Shown here piece after piece: positions 1 to 6,253 of a DNA stretch of 7,057 nucleotides. Source of the DNA: Flavobacterium sp. (lineage in GTDB: Bacteria; Bacteroidota; Bacteroidia; Flavobacteriales; Flavobacteriaceae); the NCBI GenBank assembly GCA_012032075.1, contig JAAURU010000192.1, positions 1 to 7,057 of the forward strand, given 5' to 3'. The position numbers were made by a program, and so were the translations under genes. The notes under the pieces are model-generated. The model made no database searches. It was given only the letters and a program-made list of their open reading frames with translations, and was not told where the DNA came from. The number at the start of each line of letters is the position of its first letter. Within the stretch, counting starts at the first letter, position 1.

Positions 1-1
1 A

Positions 2-619
2 GGATCTTTGCTGGATATTGATTACGGAACTTATCCTTTTGTTACTTCTTCCAACACAACGGTGGCAGGGGCTTGTACAGGTTTGGGGATCAAACCTCAG
101 AGTATAGGCAAAGTGTTTGGAATTTTTAAAGCCTATTGCACTAGAGTAGGAAGTGGGCCATTCCCTACGGAATTAGATAATGATTTAGGCGAGGAAATCA
201 GACAAATAGGTCGTGAATTTGGTTCTACTACGGGTCGCCCAAGAAGATGTGGTTGGATGGATCTTCCAGCATTAAAATATGCTTGTATGCTGAATGGCGT
301 AACAGAGTTGTTTATGATGAAAACGGATGTTTTAAATTCTTTTGCTTCTTTGCAATTGGGTGTAGGATACAAACTAAAATCAGGAGAATCAACTCAGGAG
401 TTTCCTTACGACTTAGAAGATATCGCTTTGCCTATCTATAAAGAAGTAGATGGTTGGAATACCGAAATAGCCTCAGATTTGAATTACGAAGATTTTCCAG
501 TAGCACTTAAAAAATACATCGAGCATATCGAAGCCTATTTGAATGTGCCAGTTTCGGTGGTTTCGGTGGGACCGGACAGAACAGAAACATTGATTAGAGA
601 AGAATTGGTTGGTTTTTAA
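2..619 (+). CDS. purA: Adenylosuccinate synthetase, C-terminal part (5' end outside window)
   Basis: This enzyme joins IMP and aspartate using GTP to form adenylosuccinate, the first committed step of AMP synthesis, in the cytoplasm. The reading frame is open to the left edge: the first codons read GSLLDIDYGTYPFVTSSNTT, which aligns in my memory with the interior of PurA, so the TTG at position 8 is not a start. About 205 C-terminal residues of an expected total near 425 are present. Family landmarks visible in order are LDIDYGTYPFVTSSNTT, GPFPTEL, the substrate loop STTGRPRRCGW and the guanine-binding SVGPDRTET near the end. The frame is intact to TAA at 617-619. It converges on recQ with a 51-base gap, so the two are not in one operon. 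Leucine is mostly TTG (10 of 20 by hand count), unlike the right half of the window. Confidence 0.95.
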   Translation, partial: GSLLDIDYGTYPFVTSSNTTVAGACTGLGIKPQSIGKVFGIFKAYCTRVGSGPFPTELDNDLGEEIRQIGREFGSTTGRPRRCGWMDLPALKYACMLNGVTELFMMKTDVLNSFASLQLGVGYKLKSGESTQEFPYDLEDIALPIYKEVDGWNTEIASDLNYEDFPVALKKYIEHIEAYLNVPVSVVSVGPDRTETLIREELVGF

Positions 620-630
620 TTTGGTTTGTG

Positions 631-666
631 GGTTAAGATGATTTTAGTTTAAAGTTTTACTTAACC
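631..666. terminator. Weak inverted repeat between convergent purA and recQ
   Basis: GGTTAAG (631-637) and CTTAACC (660-666) form a perfect 7-bp stem around a 22-base AT-rich loop in the 51-base gap between the two stop codons. Position between convergent genes fits a bidirectional terminator. The loop is long and neither side has a clear T-run directly after the stem, so this is only a candidate. Confidence 0.3.
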
Positions 667-1348
667 TATTTTAATTTGCCAGTTCAGAAATGAATTTGAT
701 GTGGATTAATTTGATTTCTTCTTCGGTATATTCTTCACCTAGTTCTTCCACGGCTTCTTCCATGTCGTCTTTTTCAACTTCCATAAAATAGTTGTAAATG
801 TCATCTTCCGATTCTTCATCTACCTCTTGTTCTACTTCGTAGCTTACATCTAGTTTTGTTCCAGAGTGACAAATGTGTTCAATTTCTTCCAGTAATTCTA
901 GGTAGCTAATGTTAAGTGAATCGGCAATCAACTGAAATGGCACTTGTTTATCTACCTGCTGGATAATGTAAACTTTGTTTTTCGATTTATTTACAGAGCT
1001 TTTAACTAGTGTTTCGTGGATGGATTCAATGCCATTTTCAGCAGTGAATTTTTTTATCGCCTCCAAGAAAGGCTTCCCATATTTATTGGCTTTACCTATT
1101 CCAACTCCTTGAATATGAGTAAGATCTTCAATAGAAACAGGGTAGGTGGTTGCCATTTCTTCCAAGCTTTCATCTTGAAAAATCACATATGGTGGAATCT
1201 TCTTTTGGTGAGCAACTGTTTTCCTAAGGTTTTTCAGGATAGCTAGCAACTCTTCGTTGACTACATCGTGGTGATGGTGATCAAAGGCTTCAACAGAATC
1301 GTCCAGTACATTTGGAAACTCATTGTCTTTGAAAATTGATGTCAAAGG

Positions 1349-1352
1349 TTTT
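1349..1352 (-). other. Frameshift 3 in recQ (A-run)
   Basis: On the coding strand the frame ending ...GRDLLKTF must pass to the frame reading ...TSIFKDNEFPNV. The two open frames overlap only between about 1322 and 1354, and the 4-A run here is the simplest site. One base fewer, or two more, restores the frame (LLKP or LLKKP before LTSIF). Confidence 0.7.
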
Positions 1353-1419
1353 CAATAAATCACGACCCTTTTCAGTCAAATTTACGATTCCGTATTGCTC
1401 AATATTTTCTCTAAATACC

Positions 1420-1435
1420 TCAATAAGGCTTGACG
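1420..1435 (-). other. Frameshift 2 in recQ
   Basis: The frame reading NWIPSFVK meets TGA at 1420-1422, while LIEVFRENIEQYGIVNLTEKG continues in the +1 frame from CTT ATT GAG. The net change is one extra base, or a loss of two (or five) bases. Comparison with my memory of related RecQ proteins suggests about two residues are missing here, which would favour a 5-base loss over a one-base gain. No homopolymer explains it. Confidence 0.7.
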
Positions 1436-2266
1436 AAAGATGGAATCCAATTTTGTTTGTCATCTTCTTTTCCAATGCCATATTCTGAAAGACTATTATG
1501 TTCATAATTTTTGACTGTTTGTGTAGATGCTCCAACTGCAACATCGACCATGTGCTTGAGCCCGAAATTTTCTTTAACTCCCTCACAAATTTTGAGAGCC
1601 GCTAAAAGTTTAGTTTTTGCATTGTACGATTCTTTAGGGTTTTTACAATTGTCACAAAATCCACAATCTTCTTCTTGATGCTCACCGAAATAATGCAATA
1701 ATTGTTTGGTTCTGCAAAGTGCTGTTTCTGAGAAAGATACCACTTCATCTAACAATAACTTATTGGTATCTCGCTCTGCGATAGGCTTATCTTTAAAGAA
1801 TTTTTCAAGTTTTAGTACATCGTTATAAGAGTAAAACAAGATGCAGTGACTGTTTCTGCTGTCCCTTCCAGCTCTTCCTGTCTCTTGATAATAGCCTTCG
1901 AGAGATTTTGGTGCATCGTAGTGTATCACAAAACGGACGTCGGGCTTGTCTATCCCCATACCGAAAGCAATAGTTGCCACTATAATATTGGCATCTTCAT
2001 TTAAGAAGGCATCTTGGTGTTGGATTCGTTGTTTGTTCTCCATTCCAGCATGGTAAGCCAATGCTTTTATTCCATTGACAGTCAGGAATTCGCTTATTTC
2101 TTCCACTTTTTTCCGACTGAGGCAGTAAATAATTCCAGCTTCGTTAGGGTGAGATTTTATAAACTCAACAATTTTTGTTTTCGGTGATATTTTGGGTAAA
2201 ATCTCATAAAAGAGGTTTTTCCGTCTGAAAGAGGTTTTAAAAACAGAAGCATCTTCCATCTGCAAG

Positions 2267-2272
2267 TTTTTT
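2267..2272 (-). other. Frameshift 1 in recQ (six-A run)
   Basis: The coding strand reads CAG AAAAAA CTTGCAG. With five A instead of six it reads QKNLQMEDASVFKTSF, the expected RecQ continuation. With six it gives KKLADGRCFCF and stops at 2237. A one-base gain in a homopolymer is the simplest cause. Confidence 0.85.
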
Positions 2273-2867
2273 CTGAATATCCTGCTGTACTTTAGGAGTA
2301 GCTGTTGCGGTAAGTGCAATAATAGGCACTTGGGAAATTTCAGCTAAAATATGTTTGATTCTTCTGTACTCAGGTCGGAAATCGTGTCCCCATTCTGAAA
2401 TACAATGTGCCTCATCTATGGCTACAAATGATAACTTGACCCCTTGCAAAAATTGAATATATTCTCCTTTTGTTAAAGATTCTGGAGCAACATATAGCAG
2501 TTTAGTAACTCCATTAGTAATATCACTTTTTACTTTATTTACTTCCGATTTGGTCAAAGAAGAATTTAAAACATGAGCAATTCCATTTTCTGAACTTAAA
2601 CTTCTTATTGCATCAACTTGATTTTTCATTAAAGCTATAAGCGGAGAGACAACTATTGCGGTTCCTTCTAATACTAATGCTGGTAATTGATAACAAAGTG
2701 ATTTACCACCACCTGTTGGCATTATGACAAAAGTATTGTTTCCGTAAATTATGCTATTAACAACTTGTTCTTGTAGTCCTTTGAATTGGTTAAAGCCGAA
2801 ATATTTTTTTAATTCTTTATGTAAATCAATTTCGATTGGATTCATTCTCTATTAATATGTTTTTACC

Positions 2868-2883
2868 TAAATTTGCAATTATA
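2868..2883. promoter_or_regulatory. Back-to-back -7 promoter boxes for kpsF and recQ
   Basis: TAAATTTG at 2868-2875 matches the Bacteroidota -7 box TAnnTTTG exactly and faces kpsF. The adjoining 2876-2883 read on the minus strand is TATAATTG, one mismatch from the same consensus, facing recQ. The two form a near-palindrome. On the minus side the recQ start codon would lie about 25 bases from the predicted transcript start. No convincing -33 TTG box at normal spacing is seen on the plus side. On the minus side a TTTG at 2908-2911 has a somewhat long 24-base spacer. Confidence 0.5.
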
Positions 2884-2931
2884 AAGATACAATTTTCTTT
2901 AAAAAAACAAAACATTAATCTATTTAATACT

Positions 2932-3901
2932 TTGGATACAAAAACAACTATCTTAAACTCTATTAAAAAAACAATTTTAACAGAAAGTAAAAGTATAGCA
3001 CAACTGGTTGATTACATAACTGATGATTTTGCCAAAGCAACAGAAATCATTTTTAAAGCAAAAGGAAGGTTAGTTATTACAGGAATAGGAAAAAGTGCTA
3101 TTATTGCTCAAAAAATAGTCGCAACCCTTAATTCTACTGGAACTCCTTCTGTTTTTCTTCATGCAGCAGAAGCCATGCATGGAGATTTAGGAATGGTTTT
3201 AGAAGACGATGTCATTATTTGTATTTCTAAAAGTGGCAATAGTCCAGAAATTAAAGTTTTATTACCTCTTTTAAACGCTAGTTTTGGCAATATTTTGATA
3301 GGTATGACTTCCGATGTGAATTTCTTTTTTAGGTAAAGAATCTCATTATATTCTTCATGCTCATGTTGATAGTGAAGCGTGTCCAAATAATTTAGCACCT
3401 ACAAATAGTACAACGGCTCAATTAGTGCTTGGTGATGCTTTGGCTATTGCTTTAATGGAATTACGTAACTTTAAGAGTGAAGATTTTGCCGTTTATCATC
3501 CTGGTGGAGCTTTGGGTAAAAAATTATTACTTCGTGTAAAAGACATGCTTGATACAACTCATACACCACAAGTAGCTCCAGAAGCAAGTATTAAAAAAGC
3601 AATCATGGAAATTTCTGAAAAAAGACTTGGTGTAACAGCTGTAATAGAAAATGAAAAGGTAATAGGAATTATTACTGATGGTGATATTAGAAGAATGCTG
3701 AATAATAACGATACTTTTACACATTTGGTTGCCAAAGATATTATGACTAAAAATCCAAAAAACATTAATTCTTCTATACTAGTATCTGAAGCCTTGAGCG
3801 TTTTAGAAAATAATGCAATAACACAATTAATAGTTATAGACGAAGGAGTTTACAAAGGAATATTACATTTACACGATATTTTAAAAGAAGGAATTGTATA
3901 A
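2932..3901 (+). pseudogene. kpsF: D-arabinose 5-phosphate isomerase (KpsF/GutQ/KdsD family), one frameshift
   Basis: The enzyme converts ribulose 5-phosphate to arabinose 5-phosphate, the first step toward Kdo of LPS, in the cytoplasm. The SIS domain shows VITGIGKSA (about 49-56), HGDLG (about 83-87), CISKSGNSPE (about 97-106) and HPGGALGKKL. Two CBS repeats follow (RLGVTAVIENEKVIGIITDGDIRRM and ITQLIVIDEGVYKGILHLHDIL). One extra T at 3321-3330 breaks the frame: dropping it turns VNFFFR-stop into VNSFLGKESHYILHAHV. Corrected length from TTG 2932 is about 322 residues, typical for the family. That start is preferred because homology begins there and the predicted promoter lies at 2868-2875. 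In-frame ATG 2857 and TTG 2836 would add 25 and 32 atypical residues. The stop overlaps the tatC start as TAATG. All catalytic-site motifs are intact, so a sequencing indel is plausible. Confidence 0.88.
3321..3330 (+). other. Frameshift in kpsF (TTT-C-TTTTTT)
   Basis: The sequence AATTTCTTTTTTAGG needs one T less to read N-S-F-L-G instead of N-F-F-F-R-stop. The family is well conserved on both sides, so the site is located to within a few bases. Confidence 0.85.
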
Positions 3902-4722
3902 TGGTAAAAAAAAGTAGTGGAGAGATGTCTTTTTTAGATCATCTTGAAGAATTAAGATGGTTATTGATACGTGTTACGATTGCAATTTTAGCATGTGCTT
4001 TGGTAGCCTTTTTCTTTAGTAATTATATTTTTGATGAAATTTTATTTGGCCCAAAAAATCCAAATTTTATAACCTATCATTATTTTTGCGAACTCTCACA
4101 GCAATTTGGTTTAGACAAAAGTTTATGTATTACTGAAATTAAACTACCTATTCAAAACAGAGAAATAGGTGGTCAATTTTCCATTCACATGTGGACTTCA
4201 ATTACTGTAGGATTTATTGTAGCTTTCCCTTTTATACTTTGGGAAATATGGAAATTTATAAGTCCAGCTTTATATGATAATGAAAAAAAATATGCAGCAG
4301 CTTTTATTATTGTTTCATCACTATTATTCTTTGTAGGTGTTTTATTTGGTTATTTTTTAATTGCTCCACTTTCTGTTCAATTTTTTGCTAGTTATATTGT
4401 GAGTACAGAAATTAGCAATGCTATTGATATAGGCTCTTATATTAGTCTAATAAAAACCTCAACAATAGCTAGTGGTTTATTATTTGAATTACCCATATTA
4501 ATTTATTTTTTAACCAAAGTAGGCTTAGTTACACCTCAATTTTTAAGAAAATACCGAAAATACACCCTTGTAATCATATTGATTTTAGCTGCCATTATAA
4601 CACCTCCAGATGTTATTAGTCAGGTAATAGTTTCAATTCCAATAATGGTTTTATACGAAATAAGTATTTTAATAAGTGCTGCTGTTGTCAAAAAAGAAAA
4701 TACAACCGATTTAATCTCATAA
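3901..4722 (+). CDS. tatC: Sec-independent protein translocase subunit TatC
   Basis: TatC is the inner-membrane receptor that, with TatB/TatA-type proteins, recognises twin-arginine signal peptides and exports folded proteins. The 273-residue protein has the N-terminal family signature SFLDHLEELR (10-19) before the first membrane helix. About six hydrophobic segments follow (roughly 20-40, 98-116, 132-160, 184-206, 221-234 and 241-263). Other conserved stretches are FISPALYDNEKK (119-130), LFELPI (194-199) and TPPDVISQ (234-241). The first periplasmic loop (about 42-95) is longer than in E. coli and holds cysteines at 63 and 76. The ATG shares its A with the kpsF stop codon, so the two genes are probably translationally coupled. 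No tatA/tatB is in the window. The frame is intact and AT-rich. Confidence 0.95.
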   Translation: MVKKSSGEMSFLDHLEELRWLLIRVTIAILACALVAFFFSNYIFDEILFGPKNPNFITYHYFCELSQQFGLDKSLCITEIKLPIQNREIGGQFSIHMWTSITVGFIVAFPFILWEIWKFISPALYDNEKKYAAAFIIVSSLLFFVGVLFGYFLIAPLSVQFFASYIVSTEISNAIDIGSYISLIKTSTIASGLLFELPILIYFLTKVGLVTPQFLRKYRKYTLVIILILAAIITPPDVISQVIVSIPIMVLYEISILISAAVVKKENTTDLIS

Positions 4723-4725
4723 TAT

Positions 4726-5079
4726 ATGTCAAATTTAGTTCAAGAATTCAATGACTACCGTGCTAAAATGAATGAAAAATTATTAGCCGATAACAATAAA
4801 GTAATAAAAAGAATTTTCAATGTAGATACTAATGCTTACATGGCTGGTGCTCTTGATGTAAAAACAAAAGAGTTACTAGGTTTAGTAGCTTCCGCAGTTT
4901 TAAGATGTGACGATTGCATAAAATATCATTTAGAAACATCCTATAAAGAAGGAATTACAAAAGAAGAAATGATGGAAGCTATGGGAATTGCAACTTTAGT
5001 AGGTGGAACCATTGTAATTCCTCATTTAAGAAGAGCTTATGAATTTTGGGAAGCACTTGAGAATGAGCCAATGATTTAA
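4726..5079 (+). CDS. Carboxymuconolactone decarboxylase / AhpD-like protein
   Basis: This 117-residue, probably cytoplasmic protein fits the small all-helical carboxymuconolactone decarboxylase (CMD) fold. It carries the AhpD-type motif C61-x-x-C64-x-x-x-H68 (RCDDCIKYH), followed by the usual GITKEEMMEAMGIA and GGTIVIPHLRRA helices. In AhpD the CxxC pair is a redox-active thiol couple, so a peroxidase or disulfide-reductase role is possible. Family members have varied functions, and neither decarboxylase nor reductase activity can be claimed. It starts 3 bases after the tatC stop and is very probably cotranscribed with kpsF and tatC. The start is the only sensible ATG. No signal peptide is present. 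Confidence 0.88.
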   Translation: MSNLVQEFNDYRAKMNEKLLADNNKVIKRIFNVDTNAYMAGALDVKTKELLGLVASAVLRCDDCIKYHLETSYKEGITKEEMMEAMGIATLVGGTIVIPHLRRAYEFWEALENEPMI

Positions 5080-5204
5080 TGTGTCAATATGCCAATTTAC
5101 AATTAACAAATAATTGACACATAGGCGAATTGTCTTATTAAGACATTATTTATTATTTTTACAAAAAACTGGCACATTGCCTCATTGTCTAATTGACACA
5201 TTAT
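5079..5204. repeat. Degenerate 8-bp tandem repeat array upstream of lptB
   Basis: The gap before lptB is built of imperfect octamers. ATTG/ATTA-type tetramers start at 5113, 5129, 5137, 5145, then (with ACTG) 5168, 5176, 5184, 5192 and 5200, mostly 8 bases apart, with a consensus near ATTGnCnC. At 5085, 5093 and 5100 the reverse-complement form CAAT recurs at 8 and 7 bases. TAATTGACACAT occurs twice (5111-5122 and 5190-5201) and ATGTGTCAAT (5079-5088) is its inverse, giving a 10-bp stem with 5113-5122. TGTCTT-ATT-AAGACA (5131-5145) is a further hairpin. I recall similar octamer-phased spacers in Flavobacterium genomes, unverified. No clear TAnnTTTG promoter for lptB was found in it. Confidence 0.65.
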
Positions 5205-5208
5205 CAAA

Positions 5209-6015
5209 ATGAAATTAAAAGCAGAAAATTTAGTAAAAACCTATAAAAAAAGAAAGGTTGTAAACGGTATTTCGGTTGAAGTCAACCAAGGAGAAATAGT
5301 TGGACTATTAGGACCAAATGGTGCTGGAAAAACAACTTCATTTTATATGATTGTGGGTTTAGTAAAACCAAATAGTGGTAATATTTTTCTAGATGATATG
5401 AATATTACTAATTTCCCAATGTACAAACGTGCACAAAACGGAATTGGTTATTTAGCTCAAGAAGCTTCTGTTTTTAGAAAATTAAGCATTGAAGATAATA
5501 TTTTAAGTGTTTTACAATTAACTTCACTTACAAAAGCTGAGCAAGAAGCTAAAATGGAAGGTTTAATTGCAGAATTTGCTTTAGAACACATTCGTACTAA
5601 TAGAGGAGATTTACTTTCTGGAGGTGAAAGGAGACGTACCGAAATCGCTAGAGCATTAGCCACAGATCCAAAATTTATTTTATTAGACGAACCTTTTGCA
5701 GGTGTTGACCCAGTTGCAGTAGAAGACATTCAAAGAATTGTTGCCCAATTAAAAAATAAAAACATTGGTATCTTAATTACCGACCACAACGTACAAGAAA
5801 CTTTAGCCATTACTGATAAAACCTATTTAATGTTTGAAGGAGGGATTCTAAAAGCTGGAAAACCTGAAGAATTAGCCGAAGACGAAGTGGTAAGACGTGT
5901 TTATTTAGGACAAAACTTCGAATTACGCAAAAGAGAATCGATTTTGAAGCTCCAAAACAACTATTATTCATGGAAAGGAGAGCTTTTAAAAGAAGAAAAT
6001 AATAAAGAGAACTAA
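5209..6015 (+). CDS. lptB: LPS export ABC transporter ATP-binding protein LptB
   Basis: LptB is the cytoplasmic ATPase that, with LptF/LptG, extracts LPS from the inner membrane and drives it along the Lpt bridge. The 268-residue protein has every ABC element: Walker A GPNGAGKT (35-42), Q-loop Q84 in GYLAQEASVF, signature LSGGERRRTEIARAL (136-150), Walker B FILLDE (156-161) with the LptB-typical PFAGVDPVAVEDIQ, and H-loop H193 in ITDHNVQETL. YLMFEGGILKAGKPEEL and VRRVYLGQNFELR are also typical of LptB. The C-terminus runs about 25 residues past the E. coli protein with a charged KEENNKEN tail, as is common in Bacteroidota. ATG 5209 is the natural start. A 129-base repeat-rich spacer separates it from the upstream cluster, so it may be read through or have its own promoter. 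Confidence 0.96.
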   Translation: MKLKAENLVKTYKKRKVVNGISVEVNQGEIVGLLGPNGAGKTTSFYMIVGLVKPNSGNIFLDDMNITNFPMYKRAQNGIGYLAQEASVFRKLSIEDNILSVLQLTSLTKAEQEAKMEGLIAEFALEHIRTNRGDLLSGGERRRTEIARALATDPKFILLDEPFAGVDPVAVEDIQRIVAQLKNKNIGILITDHNVQETLAITDKTYLMFEGGILKAGKPEELAEDEVVRRVYLGQNFELRKRESILKLQNNYYSWKGELLKEENNKEN

Positions 6016-6029
6016 TTAGTTCTCTTTTT
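6004..6029 (+). terminator. Rho-independent terminator after lptB
   Basis: Positions 6004-6027 form a perfect 24-base palindrome (AAAGAGAACTAA / TTAGTTCTCTTT) whose right arm runs into TTTTT (6025-6029). The lptB stop TAA (6013-6015) sits at the centre of the palindrome, so the hairpin starts inside the coding region. Confidence 0.85.
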
Positions 6030-6089
6030 AGTTTATAACTTAGTTTACCTATATATAAATAATTAGGAGCACCACAACAACTTTTCAGT

Positions 6090-6144
6090 AGCAAATTCCA
6101 CCCGCTTTCCGCGTTACACGGTAACTTGCTCCACTCGGGGCTAG
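6090..6144 (-). repeat. GC-rich hairpin element (CTAGCCCCGA ... GCGGAAAGCGGG)
   Basis: A patch of about 60% GC (29 of 48 bases, 6097-6144) stands out in a very AT-rich neighbourhood. Read on the minus strand it has CTAGCCCCGAG (6144-6134), a small hairpin GTTAC-CGT-GTAAC (6125-6113), then GCGGAAAGCGGG (6112-6101). AGCAA (6090-6094) and TTGCT (6126-6130) also pair around it. From memory, intergenic elements with the same end motifs around a variable hairpin are dispersed in Flavobacterium genomes. I cannot verify that here. It does not read as protein on either strand. Confidence 0.5.
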
Positions 6145-6218
6145 AATAGAAAAGAGTCTTTTTAAGATAATCAATTTAAAATTTTTAAAAAGGGTAGTTG
6201 TGCAACAGTTACCGATGT
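6116..6218. repeat. Nested long-range inverted repeats in the lptB to TPR-gene gap
   Basis: ACACGGTAACT (6116-6126) pairs with AGTTACCGATGT (6207-6218) with one bulged base. Inside this, CTTTTTAA (6158-6165) pairs exactly with TTAAAAAG (6185-6192). GTTG-TG-CAAC (6197-6206) is a third small stem. The gap 6016-6253 has no gene, so the structure could belong to an RNA, a terminator for the minus-strand gene, or a small mobile element. Confidence 0.45.
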
Positions 6219-6253
6219 TATAAGCCGTTTTTATTTTGACTTCCTCCATTCGT

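Larger units (their letters stand above)
671..2845 (-). pseudogene. recQ: ATP-dependent DNA helicase RecQ (HRDC type), full length but with three frameshifts
   Basis: RecQ is a 3'-5' DNA helicase of recombination and fork repair. Starting at ATG 2843-2845, the first frame carries FGFNQF (about 16-21), Walker A TGGGKS (44-49), DEAH (144-147) and LTATAT (178-183). Reading then needs a shift near 2267-2272. The second frame gives the second RecA-like lobe (GIIYCLSRK about 237, VATIAFGMGIDKPDVRFVIH about 289, QETGRAGRD about 320) and four zinc cysteines at about 377, 394, 397 and 400, close to the E. coli spacing. Further shifts near 1420-1435 and 1349-1352 lead through the winged-helix part to an HRDC domain (NEELLAILKNLRK... 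QGVGIGKANKYG) and an acidic tail ending KFISELAN. Corrected length is about 723 residues, normal for this Bacteroidota type. Every domain is conserved, so sequencing error or chimeric assembly explains the breaks better than old decay. Codon use and GC change inside the gene. Confidence 0.9.

Noticed and set aside
133..1246. Several 60-90 codon open frames opposite or within purA and recQ
   Set aside because: They are shadows of conserved coding regions in other frames.
2836..2931. N-terminal extension of KpsF from TTG 2836 or ATG 2857
   Set aside because: The extra residues lie outside family homology and overlap the predicted promoter and, for TTG 2836, the recQ start codon.
1320..3336. 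Programmed ribosomal frameshifting in recQ or kpsF
   Set aside because: The needed shifts are +1 (or -2), so -1 slippage at the A or T runs would not restore the frame. Three such events in one gene is implausible.
5079..5204. CRISPR array or riboswitch before lptB
   Set aside because: The repeats are 8-bp, degenerate and without spacers of constant length, and no known riboswitch core is recognisable.
5810..6094. Minus-strand open frame across the lptB 3' end and terminator
   Set aside because: It is antisense to conserved lptB and crosses a strong terminator; its protein has no recognisable motif.
6116..6226. Integron attC site
   Set aside because: GTTATAAG does not meet the usual GTTRRRY core, and the outer arms do not pair as R''/R' boxes should. 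No integrase is in the window.
6016..6253. tRNA or other known RNA gene in the gap after lptB
   Set aside because: No cloverleaf with a TTC-type T loop and matching acceptor stem was found; the GC-rich patch folds into only small hairpins.
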